Shown: one piece after another, positions 1 through 9,972 of the stretch
How positions within the stretch are numbered: the first letter of the stretch is position 1
Layout of the letters: the number at the start of each line of letters is the position of its first letter
NCBI GenBank assembly: GCA_006226775.1
Contig: SBGD01000089.1
Location: 1 to 64,000 of the forward strand
Direction: 5' to 3'
DNA from: Paracoccaceae bacterium
GTDB taxonomy: Bacteria; Pseudomonadota; Alphaproteobacteria; Rhodobacterales; Rhodobacteraceae
DNA: 64,000 bases
Made by a program: the position numbers and the translations under genes
Notes under the pieces: generated by a model
The model's database searches: none
Told to the model about the DNA's origin: nothing
Seen by the model: the letters and a program-made list of their open reading frames with translations, nothing else

Positions 1-9
1 CCCTCCGCA

Positions 10-49
10 TAAGACACGTCACTGACGACGTCGCTATGGACGTGTCTTA
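10..49 (-). terminator. Hairpin just after the ATP-grasp gene
   Basis: An 11-bp perfect inverted repeat (10-20 against 39-49) begins 2 nt beyond the stop codon of the leftward ATP-grasp gene. The loop is 18 nt. No run of T follows on the minus strand, so it is a 3'-end stabilising or Rho-assisted hairpin at best, not a classical intrinsic terminator. Confidence 0.4.
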
Positions 50-51
50 AG

Positions 52-1296
52 TCATCGCGCGGAAATCAGGCAGGCGGCATCAATCGAGCGGTTACAGACA
101 AGCCCCCAGTGCGTGCCAAAGGCCGCGCGATCGGGCACCGTTTCCTCGGTGGGTTCGATCAACTCATGCGACTCGAAATACGGATGTTCGGTGGTTTCCT
201 TCGGCATTTCCAGTTTGCTCACCACGCGGCGGCGCGGGTAGACGCCGAAGCAGCCGGCATAGCACTTGGCATCCACGACCTCGCGCGGGAAGAAGGCATC
301 GACCTCTTCCCTGGTGCTCTTGGGGTCGAACACCAGGATCGACGCCTGGTAGGCGCTGAAACCATAGGCGCGCTCGATCAGCTCGAACGCCTTGAACCCG
401 GGCGGGCGATAGGCGACCTCGCCAAAGTACATCTCGCCGTCGGAGGTGACGAAATACTCCGGGTGGATCTGGCCGAACTTGATGTCGAAGGTCTTGATCA
501 GCTTCTCGATCTGCTTGGTGATCGCGTCGCGCCAGCTTTCCAGCTCCTTCGTGGCAGGCACGAAGACGGAATAGCCAAGCGTCACGTATTCCGAGATGTT
601 CAGGAACTTGATCTCGCCGTCGTGGACCCAGGCCTCGACCGCGAATTCCCAGCCATCGAGGTGGCTTTCCATCAAAAGCGGGTATTCCTCGTCGGGGATC
701 TTGTCGATGTCCTCGATCTCGCGGATCATGCGGTGGCCAAGGCAGCCGGCCTTGTCGAAGGCCTTGACATGGATCGGGTCGTTGGGGTCGCCGTCGAGTT
801 TCAGCAGCGTCTGGTTGACCCGCTTCATGAAGCGGATGATGTCATCCTTCTCATAGGCTTCCTCGAAAATCCCGACGCGGATGCCGCCCAGCTGGGCGCG
901 GCGCTTCATCAGGGCCTTGTCGCGAAACAGGATGGATTGCCCGTACATGCGCGGCTTGTCCATCAGAACCGAGTTGATCGCCCCCGACCATTCGACGGTT
1001 TCCTCGAAGAGCGGGATCGCCACATCCACGCCATCGGCCTTGAGCCGCTGGGCAATCTCCATCGAGCGGTCGTTCAGGCGGGCGAAATCCCAGGGGATGA
1101 AGGGAATGTTGTTGGCTTCGCAGAAATCGCCGGCCCACTCGGGCGCGACCACCACGTAACGGCGGTCAAAGGCCTGGGCGGCCTTGATGGCGTTGACGCT
1201 CCAGCCCAGCAAGGCGACGTAGCCCTTGTTCGGATCCTTGGGTGTTTCGGTGCCACGCACGGAATCGAGCGTCGGATCGGTCCAGCCCGAAACCAC
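52..1296 (-). CDS. ATP-grasp domain protein
   Basis: This 414-residue protein has the layout of ATP-grasp carboxylate-amine ligases: an N-terminal nucleotide-fold segment, a central region with the Lys-rich ATP lid (around KDKALMKRR), and a C-terminal stretch with acidic metal ligands (FGQIHPEYFV and YFGEVAYRPPG). Such enzymes join a carboxylate to an amine or thiol using ATP; the substrate here is unknown. The given start is GTG at 1296, which has no Shine-Dalgarno sequence. The only ATG with a good ribosome site (AAGGAG, 8 nt spacing) lies in frame at 1329 but is followed directly by TAG at codon 2. The ten codons between that TAG and the GTG are open, so the gene is either translated from the GTG, translated after re-initiation, or damaged. 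No neighbour on the same strand is close enough to suggest an operon. Confidence 0.75.
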   Translation of the reverse strand: MVSGWTDPTLDSVRGTETPKDPNKGYVALLGWSVNAIKAAQAFDRRYVVVAPEWAGDFCEANNIPFIPWDFARLNDRSMEIAQRLKADGVDVAIPLFEETVEWSGAINSVLMDKPRMYGQSILFRDKALMKRRAQLGGIRVGIFEEAYEKDDIIRFMKRVNQTLLKLDGDPNDPIHVKAFDKAGCLGHRMIREIEDIDKIPDEEYPLLMESHLDGWEFAVEAWVHDGEIKFLNISEYVTLGYSVFVPATKELESWRDAITKQIEKLIKTFDIKFGQIHPEYFVTSDGEMYFGEVAYRPPGFKAFELIERAYGFSAYQASILVFDPKSTREEVDAFFPREVVDAKCYAGCFGVYPRRRVVSKLEMPKETTEHPYFESHELIEPTEETVPDRAAFGTHWGLVCNRSIDAACLISAR

Positions 1297-1323
1297 GGGG
1301 GCTGTCGGGGCTTCTGTTGTCTT

Positions 1324-1343
1324 CTACATAGGGTGTTCTCCTT
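1324..1343 (-). promoter_or_regulatory. Ribosome site with start-stop (AUG-UAG)
   Basis: On the minus strand AAGGAG (1343-1338) is followed after 8 nt by ATG (1329-1327) and then immediately by TAG (1326-1324). The frame is the frame of the ATP-grasp gene. It could be a nonsense mutation of codon 2, for example from AAG, or a minimal start-stop ORF that limits translation of the gene downstream. Confidence 0.6.
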
Positions 1344-1811
1344 GTCAGACCCGCACGGCGCCGACGACCCGATCGGCCGCGACAGCTTGTGACATGCGAA
1401 TATTCAAACGATGCCTACAGACCCGAACTCGTAATGCCAACCGGGCCCTGTTTGCAAAGGCCGGGTCGAGGCACGCGAGGGCCCCTGACAGGCGCGGTGT
1501 TGCGGGCAATCACCTAGCGCACAGGCGCCGACTTCAACCCTGGATGAGAAATGGCTCGGTGTGTCCGCCCGGATTGCGCGCGTTTCCTGGGTGGGTTTCC
1601 GCCCTGGTCATGCCGCGACGGGCTGGCGTCGGGGCGTGTCAAAGCAAGCACGATCGGGGTTTTCCCGTCAAGCGATGAATGTGGGCGGCGGCTGTTGAGA
1701 AAGCCAGGATGGCGCCCGATGGAGGCGCGGGCTCCCGAGACGCCCCCGGGCCTGTGGCGCGGGATGCGTGCAGTGCAGGGTCGACCTCAGGTCGGGGTCA
1801 AGGACAACCAG
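1344..1811. other. Intergenic region, no gene seen
   Basis: These 468 bases separate the aldolase gene from the ATP-grasp gene. I see no convincing reading frame with a ribosome site on either strand. A 13-base palindrome with one central base (1782-1794) lies 18 nt beyond the aldolase stop codon and could form a small hairpin. The promoter of the ATP-grasp gene is presumably in the 1344-1450 part, but I cannot assign boxes. Confidence 0.4.
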
Positions 1812-2722
1812 TCACGACCGTTTCCCGATCAGCTCGTTCTGTTGCATGAAGCCGTCGAGCTTGGCCTGTTGCGCCTTGGTCAGCGGCCAGGCCGAGGGCG
1901 GGCGCGTCGGGCCGCAGTCGAAGCCCTGCGCGATCAGGGCCGCCTTGACGCCGGTGACATTGGTCCCGTTGAGCTCTTCGGCGCGGATCTCCTCGAAGGC
2001 GCGCATGTCGGCGATCAGCGCCTGCGCCTGCGCATAGTCGCCCGCGGCAAGCGCGGCGTGAATGGCGACCGAGCGTTCCGGCCAGACGTTGATCAGCCCG
2101 GAGGTGAAACCCCGCGCGCCCACGGCATAGAGCGGCGGCGCCCAGACCTCGGCCAGGCCGGCGACCCAGGTGATGGCGGGATCGCAGGCCGCGATGGCTT
2201 CGGCCAGGCGCAGCGGGTTGGTCGAGGCCCACTTGACGCCCTTGACGCCGGGCAGGGAACAGAGGTCGGCGATCGCCCCGGTGCCGATGGCATCGTTGCG
2301 CAGGTAGAGCATCACCGGCAAGCCGCCGCCCGCTTCGATCACCGCCTTGACGTAATCGACCGTGCCGCGGGGCGAGACGAAGGGATCGGGCGGCTGGTGG
2401 ATCATCAGCGCCGCGGCGCCCGCCTCGGCCGATGCGCGGGCAAGACGGCAGGCATCGCGGACCGAGCGGCCCACACCGGCCAGCAGCGGCGCGCGCCCGT
2501 CCAGCAGGTCCGCGACCTCGGCGACCATGGTGCAGGCCTCGTCGGTGGTCAGCGCGTAGAATTCGCCGGTATTGCCGTTGACCACGGGCATGTGCACGCC
2601 CGCCGCCAGCGCCCGGTCGAGGATCGGCGCCAGCCTGGACGGCGCAATCTCGCCCGCCGGGTCGTAGGGGGTGACCAGAATGCCGGAAATCCCGGCCAGC
2701 GCGGTGTCGAGGTCATGTGTCA

Positions 2723-2723
<1 letters not shown>
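1812..2723 (-). CDS. DHDPS/NAL-family aldolase (2-keto-3-deoxy sugar acid type)
   Basis: The 303-residue protein is a class I aldolase of the dihydrodipicolinate synthase/N-acetylneuraminate lyase family. The pattern NGNTGEF (about residues 49-55), Tyr140 and the Schiff-base Lys164 in the VKGVKWAS segment are all present. Its ATG overlaps the stop codon of the upstream IlvD/Edd dehydratase (TGATG), so the two are translationally coupled. Together they fit a non-phosphorylative sugar-acid route: dehydration to a 2-keto-3-deoxy acid, then aldol cleavage or a further dehydration. Members of this family also include 2-keto-3-deoxyarabonate dehydratases, so cleavage is not certain. True lysine-pathway DapA is unlikely because of this pairing. 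Confidence 0.85.
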
Positions 2724-4465
<1,742 letters not shown>

Positions 4466-4490
4466 GGCCGGCTCCCTGTAGGTGTTCGTA

Positions 4491-4520
4491 AATGTATGCG
4501 CATACATCGGCGGCTGTCAA
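4491..4520 (-). promoter_or_regulatory. Likely promoter of the dehydratase-aldolase unit
   Basis: An exact TTGACA -35 box (4520-4515) is followed after 18 nt by TACATT (4496-4491), a 4/6 match to TATAAT. The 16-bp palindrome at 4492-4507 covers the spacer and the -10 box, the usual position for a repressor site. Confidence 0.5.
4492..4507. promoter_or_regulatory. Perfect 16-bp palindromic operator, LacI-type
   Basis: ATGTATGCGCATACAT is a perfect 16-bp palindrome centred on CG, the symmetry expected of LacI-family (GntR/IdnR-type) operators. It overlaps the proposed dehydratase promoter. A LacI-family gene ends the divergent transporter unit and is the natural candidate regulator. Confidence 0.65.
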
Positions 4521-4566
4521 TTCCGGGCGCCTCCGCGGCGCCCTGTTATACTGAAAACCATCCCAG

Positions 4567-4572
4567 TTGACA
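4567..4572 (+). promoter_or_regulatory. Possible -35 box of the TTT transporter operon
   Basis: An exact TTGACA lies 125 nt upstream of the transporter start. I find no good -10 box at 16-18 nt, so this is a weak assignment. The second operator copy begins 25 nt downstream, where the transcription start would be. Confidence 0.3.
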
Positions 4573-4597
4573 GCGGCCCGCGGCGCGTGATCATCTG

Positions 4598-4613
4598 ATG
4601 TATGCGCATTCAC
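4598..4613. promoter_or_regulatory. Second, imperfect copy of the operator
   Basis: ATGTATGCGCATTCAC shares its first 12 bases with the palindrome at 4492-4507, but the outer right half has diverged. The two centres are 106 bp apart, close to ten helical turns, so one repressor tetramer could bridge both by looping. It lies between the putative -35 box and the transporter start. Confidence 0.5.
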
Positions 4614-4697
4614 GGATTCGGGGCTTTTGTCCCCGGCTTCGATGAGCGCCCACCAGAGACGTCATGCCGCCTTCGGCGGCACCACGGGAGGACCTTC

Positions 4698-5747
4698 ATG
4701 ACTTACACCCGCAGAACCCTGCTGGCCGCGGCCAGCGCCGCCGCCCTGCTGATCCAGCCGCTGGCGGCCGCCGCGCAGGACTTGCCGCGCAACGTGCGCA
4801 TGGTGATCGGCTCGACCTCGACCGGGGGCGACACCTATCAGAACTCGGCGATCATCGCCGATGCGCTGGCCGCACACCTGGGCATCAACGTCAAGGTCGA
4901 CGCGGTCGGCGCCACCGAGGCCTTCAAGGCCCTGGCGCGCGACAAGCGCGGCAACACGATCATGATCTTCCACGACCAGTCCTACCTGGGCAACCTCTAC
5001 GGCGTGACCGGCTATGACGATCCTTTCGAGGGCTATACCGTCGGCGCCACCGTCGCGATCAACCCGGGCAATGCCTACCTTGTGCCCTGCACCAGCCCCT
5101 ACCAGTCGATGGACGACATCCTGAAGGCCGCCGAGGCGGGCGAGCGCGTGCGCGTGGCGATCCAGCCCGGTGGCGTGTCCGAGATCGGCTTTTCCGCCAT
5201 GAAGAACGCCGCCCGCGTGCGTGCGCCCGGCTCCGAGGCCAACCTCGTGCCGGTCAATACCGGCGCGCAATCCGACAAGAACCAGGCGATGTGGGACGAC
5301 CTGGCCGATGTGATCAACGGCTCGATCCAGGCCAACGAGCAGTTCACCCAGCTGCCGCAGGACGACCGCAAGTGCATGCGCTTCGTCTGGATCACCGCCC
5401 GCGCGGAGACGCTGGAACAGGCGCCCGAGGCCGGCATGGGCGGCACCACCCGCGACGACATGCTGAAATACGCCTCGCCGCAGACCAGCGTGACGCTGGA
5501 CGGCGAGAAGGATTTCACCTTCGACAAGGAATTCTTCTTCCTGTTCAACAAGGAGATGGACCCGGGCGTCATCGCGCAGATCGACACCGCGCTGACCGAG
5601 ATCTTCGCCAAGGGCGAGATCCAGGAGCGCCAGAAGGAAGCCTTCTTCATCCCCAACTTCCTGCCGTCGGAGGCAGCACAGCAGCACCTGGGCGACAAGC
5701 GCGACACCTATCGCAAGGTGATCGCCGAGATCTCGGGCGACAGCTGA
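4698..5747 (+). CDS. TTT transporter substrate-binding protein (TctC/Bug family)
   Basis: The 349-residue protein starts with a clear signal peptide (basic RR, Ala/Leu-rich core, AAAAQ cleavage region near residue 25) and continues as a periplasmic TctC/Bug-like binding protein. It would capture a carboxylate for the TctA/TctB membrane pair encoded next. The ATG at 4698 has GGGAGG upstream; an in-frame ATG at 4602 lies inside the second operator and would put residues before the signal peptide, so it was rejected. The sequence is an outlying family member. From the divergent dehydratase and aldolase, the ligand is probably a sugar acid, not citrate. Confidence 0.85.
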   Translation: MTYTRRTLLAAASAAALLIQPLAAAAQDLPRNVRMVIGSTSTGGDTYQNSAIIADALAAHLGINVKVDAVGATEAFKALARDKRGNTIMIFHDQSYLGNLYGVTGYDDPFEGYTVGATVAINPGNAYLVPCTSPYQSMDDILKAAEAGERVRVAIQPGGVSEIGFSAMKNAARVRAPGSEANLVPVNTGAQSDKNQAMWDDLADVINGSIQANEQFTQLPQDDRKCMRFVWITARAETLEQAPEAGMGGTTRDDMLKYASPQTSVTLDGEKDFTFDKEFFFLFNKEMDPGVIAQIDTALTEIFAKGEIQERQKEAFFIPNFLPSEAAQQHLGDKRDTYRKVIAEISGDS

Positions 5748-5757
5748 CCGATGCGGT

Positions 5758-5782
5758 GGCCCGGGCCTGACAGGTCCGGGCC
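5758..5782 (+). other. Intercistronic hairpin after tctC-like gene
   Basis: An 11-bp stem (5758-5768 against 5772-5782, with one G-U pair) and a 3-nt loop follow the binding-protein stop codon by 10 nt. There is no T-run, and the next transporter gene starts 30 nt later. It probably protects the upstream mRNA segment or slows read-through. Confidence 0.6.
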
Positions 5783-5812
5783 GTCACCACTGCCGTACCG
5801 GGGGGCGAGACC

Positions 5813-6232
5813 ATGGGCAGCCTGACACAGGTGACAATCGATTTCGAGCAATCGCATCTGCTGTTCCCGACGCTGATCGGCGGCATCCTGTTGACGCTTG
5901 GCCTGGCCATCGTCGTCACCCGGCGGCGGCGGATTGCCACCGCCGGGGCCTACTGGCGCGGAATCCTGTCGCGCATGGACAGGCTGCGGCTTCTGGGCAC
6001 GCTGGCGCTGACGGTGCTTTATTTTTCGCTGATGGTGCCGGTGGGCGATCTCTGGCCCAATACCGGGCTGGGGTTCCTGATCTGCTCGATCCCCTACGTG
6101 CTGGCCACCGGGCTTTTGTACATGCACGAATGGCCCGCGAAACAGGTGGCGATCATGCTGGCCATCGCGGTGATCGGGCCCGGCCTGGTCTGGTGGCTCT
6201 TCGCCGAGATCTTCTTTCTCACGCTGCCCTGA
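5813..6232 (+). CDS. TTT transporter small membrane subunit (TctB family)
   Basis: The 139-residue protein has about four hydrophobic segments with a basic loop (RRRR near residue 37), the size and topology of TctB. It is the small integral subunit of a tripartite tricarboxylate transporter in the inner membrane. It sits between the binding protein and TctA and is separated from TctA by 11 nt. A G-rich ribosome site precedes ATG 5813. TctB sequences vary greatly, so assignment rests largely on position and topology. Confidence 0.85.
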   Translation: MGSLTQVTIDFEQSHLLFPTLIGGILLTLGLAIVVTRRRRIATAGAYWRGILSRMDRLRLLGTLALTVLYFSLMVPVGDLWPNTGLGFLICSIPYVLATGLLYMHEWPAKQVAIMLAIAVIGPGLVWWLFAEIFFLTLP

Positions 6233-6243
6233 CGGAGCCTCCG

Positions 6244-7749
6244 ATGGAATTTCTGTCCCTCATCACGCCGCTGTTTCTGTCGCTGGTCATCGGCGGCACC
6301 TTCGTCGGCATCATCTTCGGCGCCATTCCCGGCATGACCGCCACCATGGCGGTCGCGGTCTGCCTGCCGCTGACCTATTCGCTGGGGCTCGAGAACGGGA
6401 TGGCGCTGCTGCTGGGGCTTTACGTCGGCGGCATTTCCGGCGGGCTGGTGCCGGCGATCCTGCTGGGCATTCCCGGCACGCCCTCGTCGATCACCACCAC
6501 CTTCGACGGCTATCCGCTGGCGCAGCGCGGCGAGGGCGAAAAGGCCCTGCGCATCGGCATCTGCTCGTCCTTCGTGGGCGGCGTCATCAGCCTGGCCGCG
6601 CTTTACTTCTTCGCCCCGACGCTGGCGGATTTCGCCATCGAGTTTTCCTATGTCGAGAAGTTCCTCATCATCCTCTTCGCGCTGACCGTCATGGCGGCGC
6701 TGTCGTCGGACATGCTGATGGGCATCTTCTCGGGGTTTCTCGGCATCTTCGTGGCGCTGATCGGGGTCTATGACATCTCGGACGGCGGCAATGGCAAGCT
6801 GCGGCTGATCCCGCCGGGCACGGAATACTGGCTCGACAGCGGCTTTTCGCTGCTGCCGGTGCTGATCGGGCTGTTCGGCCTTGCCGCGATCCTCGACCAG
6901 GCGGAACTGGGCGTGCCCAAGGGCCAAAGCCGCGAGGACATCAAGATCGGCAAGGGGTCGTCCTTCTCGTTCTCGGTGTTCAAGGGACAGTTCGTCAACC
7001 TCATCCGCTCCTCGGGGATCGGCACCTTCGTCGGCATCCTGCCGGGGGTCGGCGGGTCGGCGGCCTCGATCCTGGCCTATTCCAACGCCAAGACCTTCTC
7101 GAAACACCCCGAGACCTTCGGCAAGGGCGAGCCCGCCGGGCTGATCGCCTCGGAATCCGGCAACAACGGGCTGACCGGCGGCGCGCTGGTGCCGCTGTTG
7201 TCGCTGGGCATTCCGGGAGATTCGACCACGGCGCTGCTGATCGGCGCCTTCACCCTGCAGGGCATCCAGGTCGGCCCGCTCTTCATCGGCAACAACCCCG
7301 AGACCTGGAACGCGATGATCTTTGCCATGCTGGTGGCCAATATCGCGATGTTCGTGATGATGTACGGCGCGATCCGCTATTTCGCGCTGGTGGTGACCGT
7401 TCCGAAACACGTGCTGTTTCCGATCATCCTGATGATGTGCGTGATCGGCGCCTACACGATCAACTACGGCATCATGTTCGACGTCTGGACGCTGCTGATC
7501 TTCGGGGTGTTCGGCTGGGCGGCGGTGAAACTGGGGCTCGAGATCGCGCCTTTCATCATCGGCTTCATCCTCGGGCCCTCGGCCGAGGTCTATTTCGTCA
7601 AGAGCCTCGAGAGCTTCGGCGATCTCACGATCTTCTTCACCAAGAGCTGGATCGCGGGCGTGCTCTGGGTGCTGATCCTGGGCTCGCTGGCCGGTTCGGT
7701 CTACATGTCGCGGCGACAGGCGAAGGCCACCGACGCGGACGGGGGCTGA
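6244..7749 (+). CDS. TTT transporter large membrane subunit (TctA family)
   Basis: This 501-residue, strongly hydrophobic protein has TctA signatures, including GAIPGMTATM near the N-terminus, LLGIPGTPSS, and a second repeat-like LGIPGDSTTALL in the middle. It is the main translocation subunit, driven by an ion gradient. ATG 6244 is chosen because the protein then begins with the first membrane helix; upstream in-frame codons belong to the end of tctB read out of frame. It ends 31 nt before the LacI-family gene, probably in the same transcript. Confidence 0.93.
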   Translation: MEFLSLITPLFLSLVIGGTFVGIIFGAIPGMTATMAVAVCLPLTYSLGLENGMALLLGLYVGGISGGLVPAILLGIPGTPSSITTTFDGYPLAQRGEGEKALRIGICSSFVGGVISLAALYFFAPTLADFAIEFSYVEKFLIILFALTVMAALSSDMLMGIFSGFLGIFVALIGVYDISDGGNGKLRLIPPGTEYWLDSGFSLLPVLIGLFGLAAILDQAELGVPKGQSREDIKIGKGSSFSFSVFKGQFVNLIRSSGIGTFVGILPGVGGSAASILAYSNAKTFSKHPETFGKGEPAGLIASESGNNGLTGGALVPLLSLGIPGDSTTALLIGAFTLQGIQVGPLFIGNNPETWNAMIFAMLVANIAMFVMMYGAIRYFALVVTVPKHVLFPIILMMCVIGAYTINYGIMFDVWTLLIFGVFGWAAVKLGLEIAPFIIGFILGPSAEVYFVKSLESFGDLTIFFTKSWIAGVLWVLILGSLAGSVYMSRRQAKATDADGG

Positions 7750-7780
7750 CGGGATTGCCCGACAGGGGGAAATCGGGAAA

Positions 7781-8830
7781 ATGCCCCGGATGGCGCAGGA
7801 CAGGCAGAAACAGGACAGGCAGAAACAGGGCGGTGCCGGCAAGCGGGTGACCATGGCGGCGGTCGGGCGCATCGCCGGGGTCAGCCAGGTGACGGTCTCG
7901 CGGGCGCTGTCGGATCCCTCCAAGGTCTCGCCCGAGACGCTGCGGCGCATACGCGACGCCATCGAGGCGACCGGCTTCGTGCCCAATGCCATCGCCGGGG
8001 CGCTGGCCTCGCAGCGCTCGAACCTGGTGACGGCGCTGATCCCCTCGATCATCAACATCACCTATTCCGCCTTCATACGCACCTTCAGCCAGCGGATGCG
8101 CGAGGCGGGCTACCAGATCCTGCTGTCCGAGACCGGCTTCGACCCGGCGGAGGAGGAAAGCGTGATCGCCGCCCACCTGTCGCGCCGCCCGGACGCCATG
8201 CTGCTGACCGGAATCCACCACAGCGCCCGGGCCAAGCGGCAGTTGCTGGGCGCCGGGATCCCGGTGGTCGAGGTCTGGGACATCACCGACACGCCGATCG
8301 ATCTCTGCGTCGGGTTCTCGCACCCCGAGGCGGCGCGGGCGGTCGCCGATCACCTGGTCGCCCGCGGCCACCGCGCGGCCGCCACGGTGACGGCCTCGGA
8401 CGAGCGCGCCGGGCGGCGCCGCGACGCCTTTGCCGCCCGCTTCACCGCGCTGACCGGCCACCCCGTGCCGGATCACGACACGCGCGGCCCCGCCAGCATC
8501 GGCGCCGGCCGCGCCGGCCTGGCCGCCCTGCTCGACAACGAGGCGTTCCGCGCCGGCGTGGTGTTCTGCAGTTCGGACCTGCTGGCGCATGGCATCATGA
8601 TCGAGGCCCGCGCCCGCGGGTTGCGCGTGCCCCGGGACATCGCGGTGATGGGTTTCGGCGACCAGGACTTCGCCAGGGTTCTGGACCCGCCGCTCACCAC
8701 CGTCCGGATCGACCGCGACCGGCTGGGGCAGGTCGCCGCGGATGCCTTGCTCGGGCGCATCGCATGCCGGGAGGACGGCCAGGCGATCAGCGATATCGGT
8801 TTCAGGATCATCGACCGCGGGACCGCATAG
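7781..8830 (+). CDS. LacI-family transcriptional regulator
   Basis: The 349-residue protein has a LacI-type helix-turn-helix at about residues 23-45 (TMAAVGRIAGVSQVTVSRAL), a hinge region and a periplasmic-binding-protein-like sensor domain with a typical C-terminal dimer part. It resembles the GntR/IdnR branch, which responds to sugar acids. It closes the TTT operon and is the best candidate to bind the palindromes at 4492-4507 and 4598-4613. An unusual Gln/Lys/Arg-rich N-terminal tail contains the pentapeptide DRQKQ twice. The start could also be the in-frame ATG at 7790, three codons later. Confidence 0.92.
   Translation: MPRMAQDRQKQDRQKQGGAGKRVTMAAVGRIAGVSQVTVSRALSDPSKVSPETLRRIRDAIEATGFVPNAIAGALASQRSNLVTALIPSIINITYSAFIRTFSQRMREAGYQILLSETGFDPAEEESVIAAHLSRRPDAMLLTGIHHSARAKRQLLGAGIPVVEVWDITDTPIDLCVGFSHPEAARAVADHLVARGHRAAATVTASDERAGRRRDAFAARFTALTGHPVPDHDTRGPASIGAGRAGLAALLDNEAFRAGVVFCSSDLLAHGIMIEARARGLRVPRDIAVMGFGDQDFARVLDPPLTTVRIDRDRLGQVAADALLGRIACREDGQAISDIGFRIIDRGTA
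7799..7828 (+). repeat. 15-bp perfect tandem repeat in the LacI gene
   Basis: The 15-base unit GACAGGCAGAAACAG occurs twice head to tail (7799-7813 and 7814-7828) and encodes DRQKQ-DRQKQ just ahead of the DNA-binding domain. Its length keeps the frame, so slippage would add or remove five residues. Confidence 0.95.
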
Positions 8831-9033
8831 CGATGGCGCGGGCCCAAGTCGGCTTCGGGGGTGTAATCAGGTTTATGTAATATAAGGTGCGAACCGGGAT
8901 TTCGCGACAGCGGCTTTGTCGGCGAACCCGCCAACAACTCCCGGCTCCCGAGTGGCGTCCCGAACGAGAACCGGCAAACTCTTTCCTCTGGTCGGCCTTT
9001 GCCTCCAAGGCCGGCCCCCATACCATGCCCAAC

Positions 9034-9972
9034 TCAGATCGCAGGCAGAATGAAATCCGGCGCAACGCCGCTTGCGGCCAGGTAGGTTTCGACCGGATGT
9101 CCGGCGAATATGCCGTGCCGGATGACAAGGATCGTTTGCAACCCGGAGGCCTGCCCCCCAAGGATATCGGTGTGCAGCGTGTCGCCGATCATCGCGTAGC
9201 GGCCCGGGCCCAGCCCGGTCAGGGCAATGTCGAAGGCATTGGCATAGGGCTTGCCGAACAGCCGTGGGACAATGCCCGTCCGGTCCTGCAGATCGTGGGC
9301 CCAGTAGCCGGGCTCGACGGTCAGCCCGCCTTCGCGCGGGGCGACGAGATCGGGGTTGGCGATGACGACCGGTCGCGGCGACGCGGTCAAAGTGGCGACC
9401 AGCCGGTCCTGCAAGGCGGCCGTCCAGCGCGCCGAGGACAGGAACAGGAAACCCTCTGCCCGGTCCCATGCGGCCTCGGACCCCAGCAGGTCGAAGAGGC
9501 GGTGGCGGCCTGCATCCTCGAACCGGTCGCCTTCGGCGCTGATCGCGCCCCAGAGGGGGTCGCCCGCCACGGCACCGAGATGCGCGAAGGTCACGTCGCG
9601 GCTCGAGACGATCTCCTCGCGCCGCACCTCGAGCCCGAGGCGACGGTACTTGGCCAGCGCGGCCTCGCCGGTATAGCTGGCGGCATTGGTCAGGATGCGG
9701 ATGCGCTTGCCCCGCTGGCGCAGCTGCACAAGGCAGTCCGCCGCGCCGGGGATCGCGGTGTCGCCGACGTTCAGGACGCCGAAACTGTCGAACAGGAAGC
9801 CGTCGAACCGATCCGCCAGCTCGAGCAAACCGCCGACATGGCGCGGCGCGGCGCCGGGAGTGCGGGCTTGCGGCAGGCGGGCGCGGATCGCCTCGTAGCG
9901 GGCGAAGGCCGCCTCGACCGACAGGGTGGGGACGGGATCGGCGCGCGGGAACGTCGTGTCAGGCAATGTCAT
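9034..9972 (-). CDS. HAD-superfamily class IIA hydrolase
   Basis: The 312-residue protein has HAD motif I as DSFGVLNVG (Asp nucleophile near residue 64, with Phe where most HADs have the second Asp), motif II in ILTNAAS, and the C-terminal GDTLHTDILGG metal motif. The IIA branch with DxW/F-G-V-L is known among NagD-like sugar phosphatases of uncertain substrate, so the missing second Asp may be a family trait. A strong ribosome site (GGAGG) sits before ATG 9972, which overlaps the end of the kinase gene by 14 nt. It is the last gene of the 12-gene polyol operon and probably removes phosphate from a pathway intermediate or a dead-end product. Confidence 0.85.
   Translation of the reverse strand: MTLPDTTFPRADPVPTLSVEAAFARYEAIRARLPQARTPGAAPRHVGGLLELADRFDGFLFDSFGVLNVGDTAIPGAADCLVQLRQRGKRIRILTNAASYTGEAALAKYRRLGLEVRREEIVSSRDVTFAHLGAVAGDPLWGAISAEGDRFEDAGRHRLFDLLGSEAAWDRAEGFLFLSSARWTAALQDRLVATLTASPRPVVIANPDLVAPREGGLTVEPGYWAHDLQDRTGIVPRLFGKPYANAFDIALTGLGPGRYAMIGDTLHTDILGGQASGLQTILVIRHGIFAGHPVETYLAASGVAPDFILPAI

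Noticed and set aside
109-1392. A 427-codon plus-strand frame opposite the ATP-grasp gene
   Set aside because: The minus-strand frame has a clear ATP-grasp fold, while this one has only low-complexity composition.
8993-9013. 7-bp hairpin after the HAD hydrolase gene as a terminator
   Set aside because: Neither strand has a T-run after it and the stem is short.
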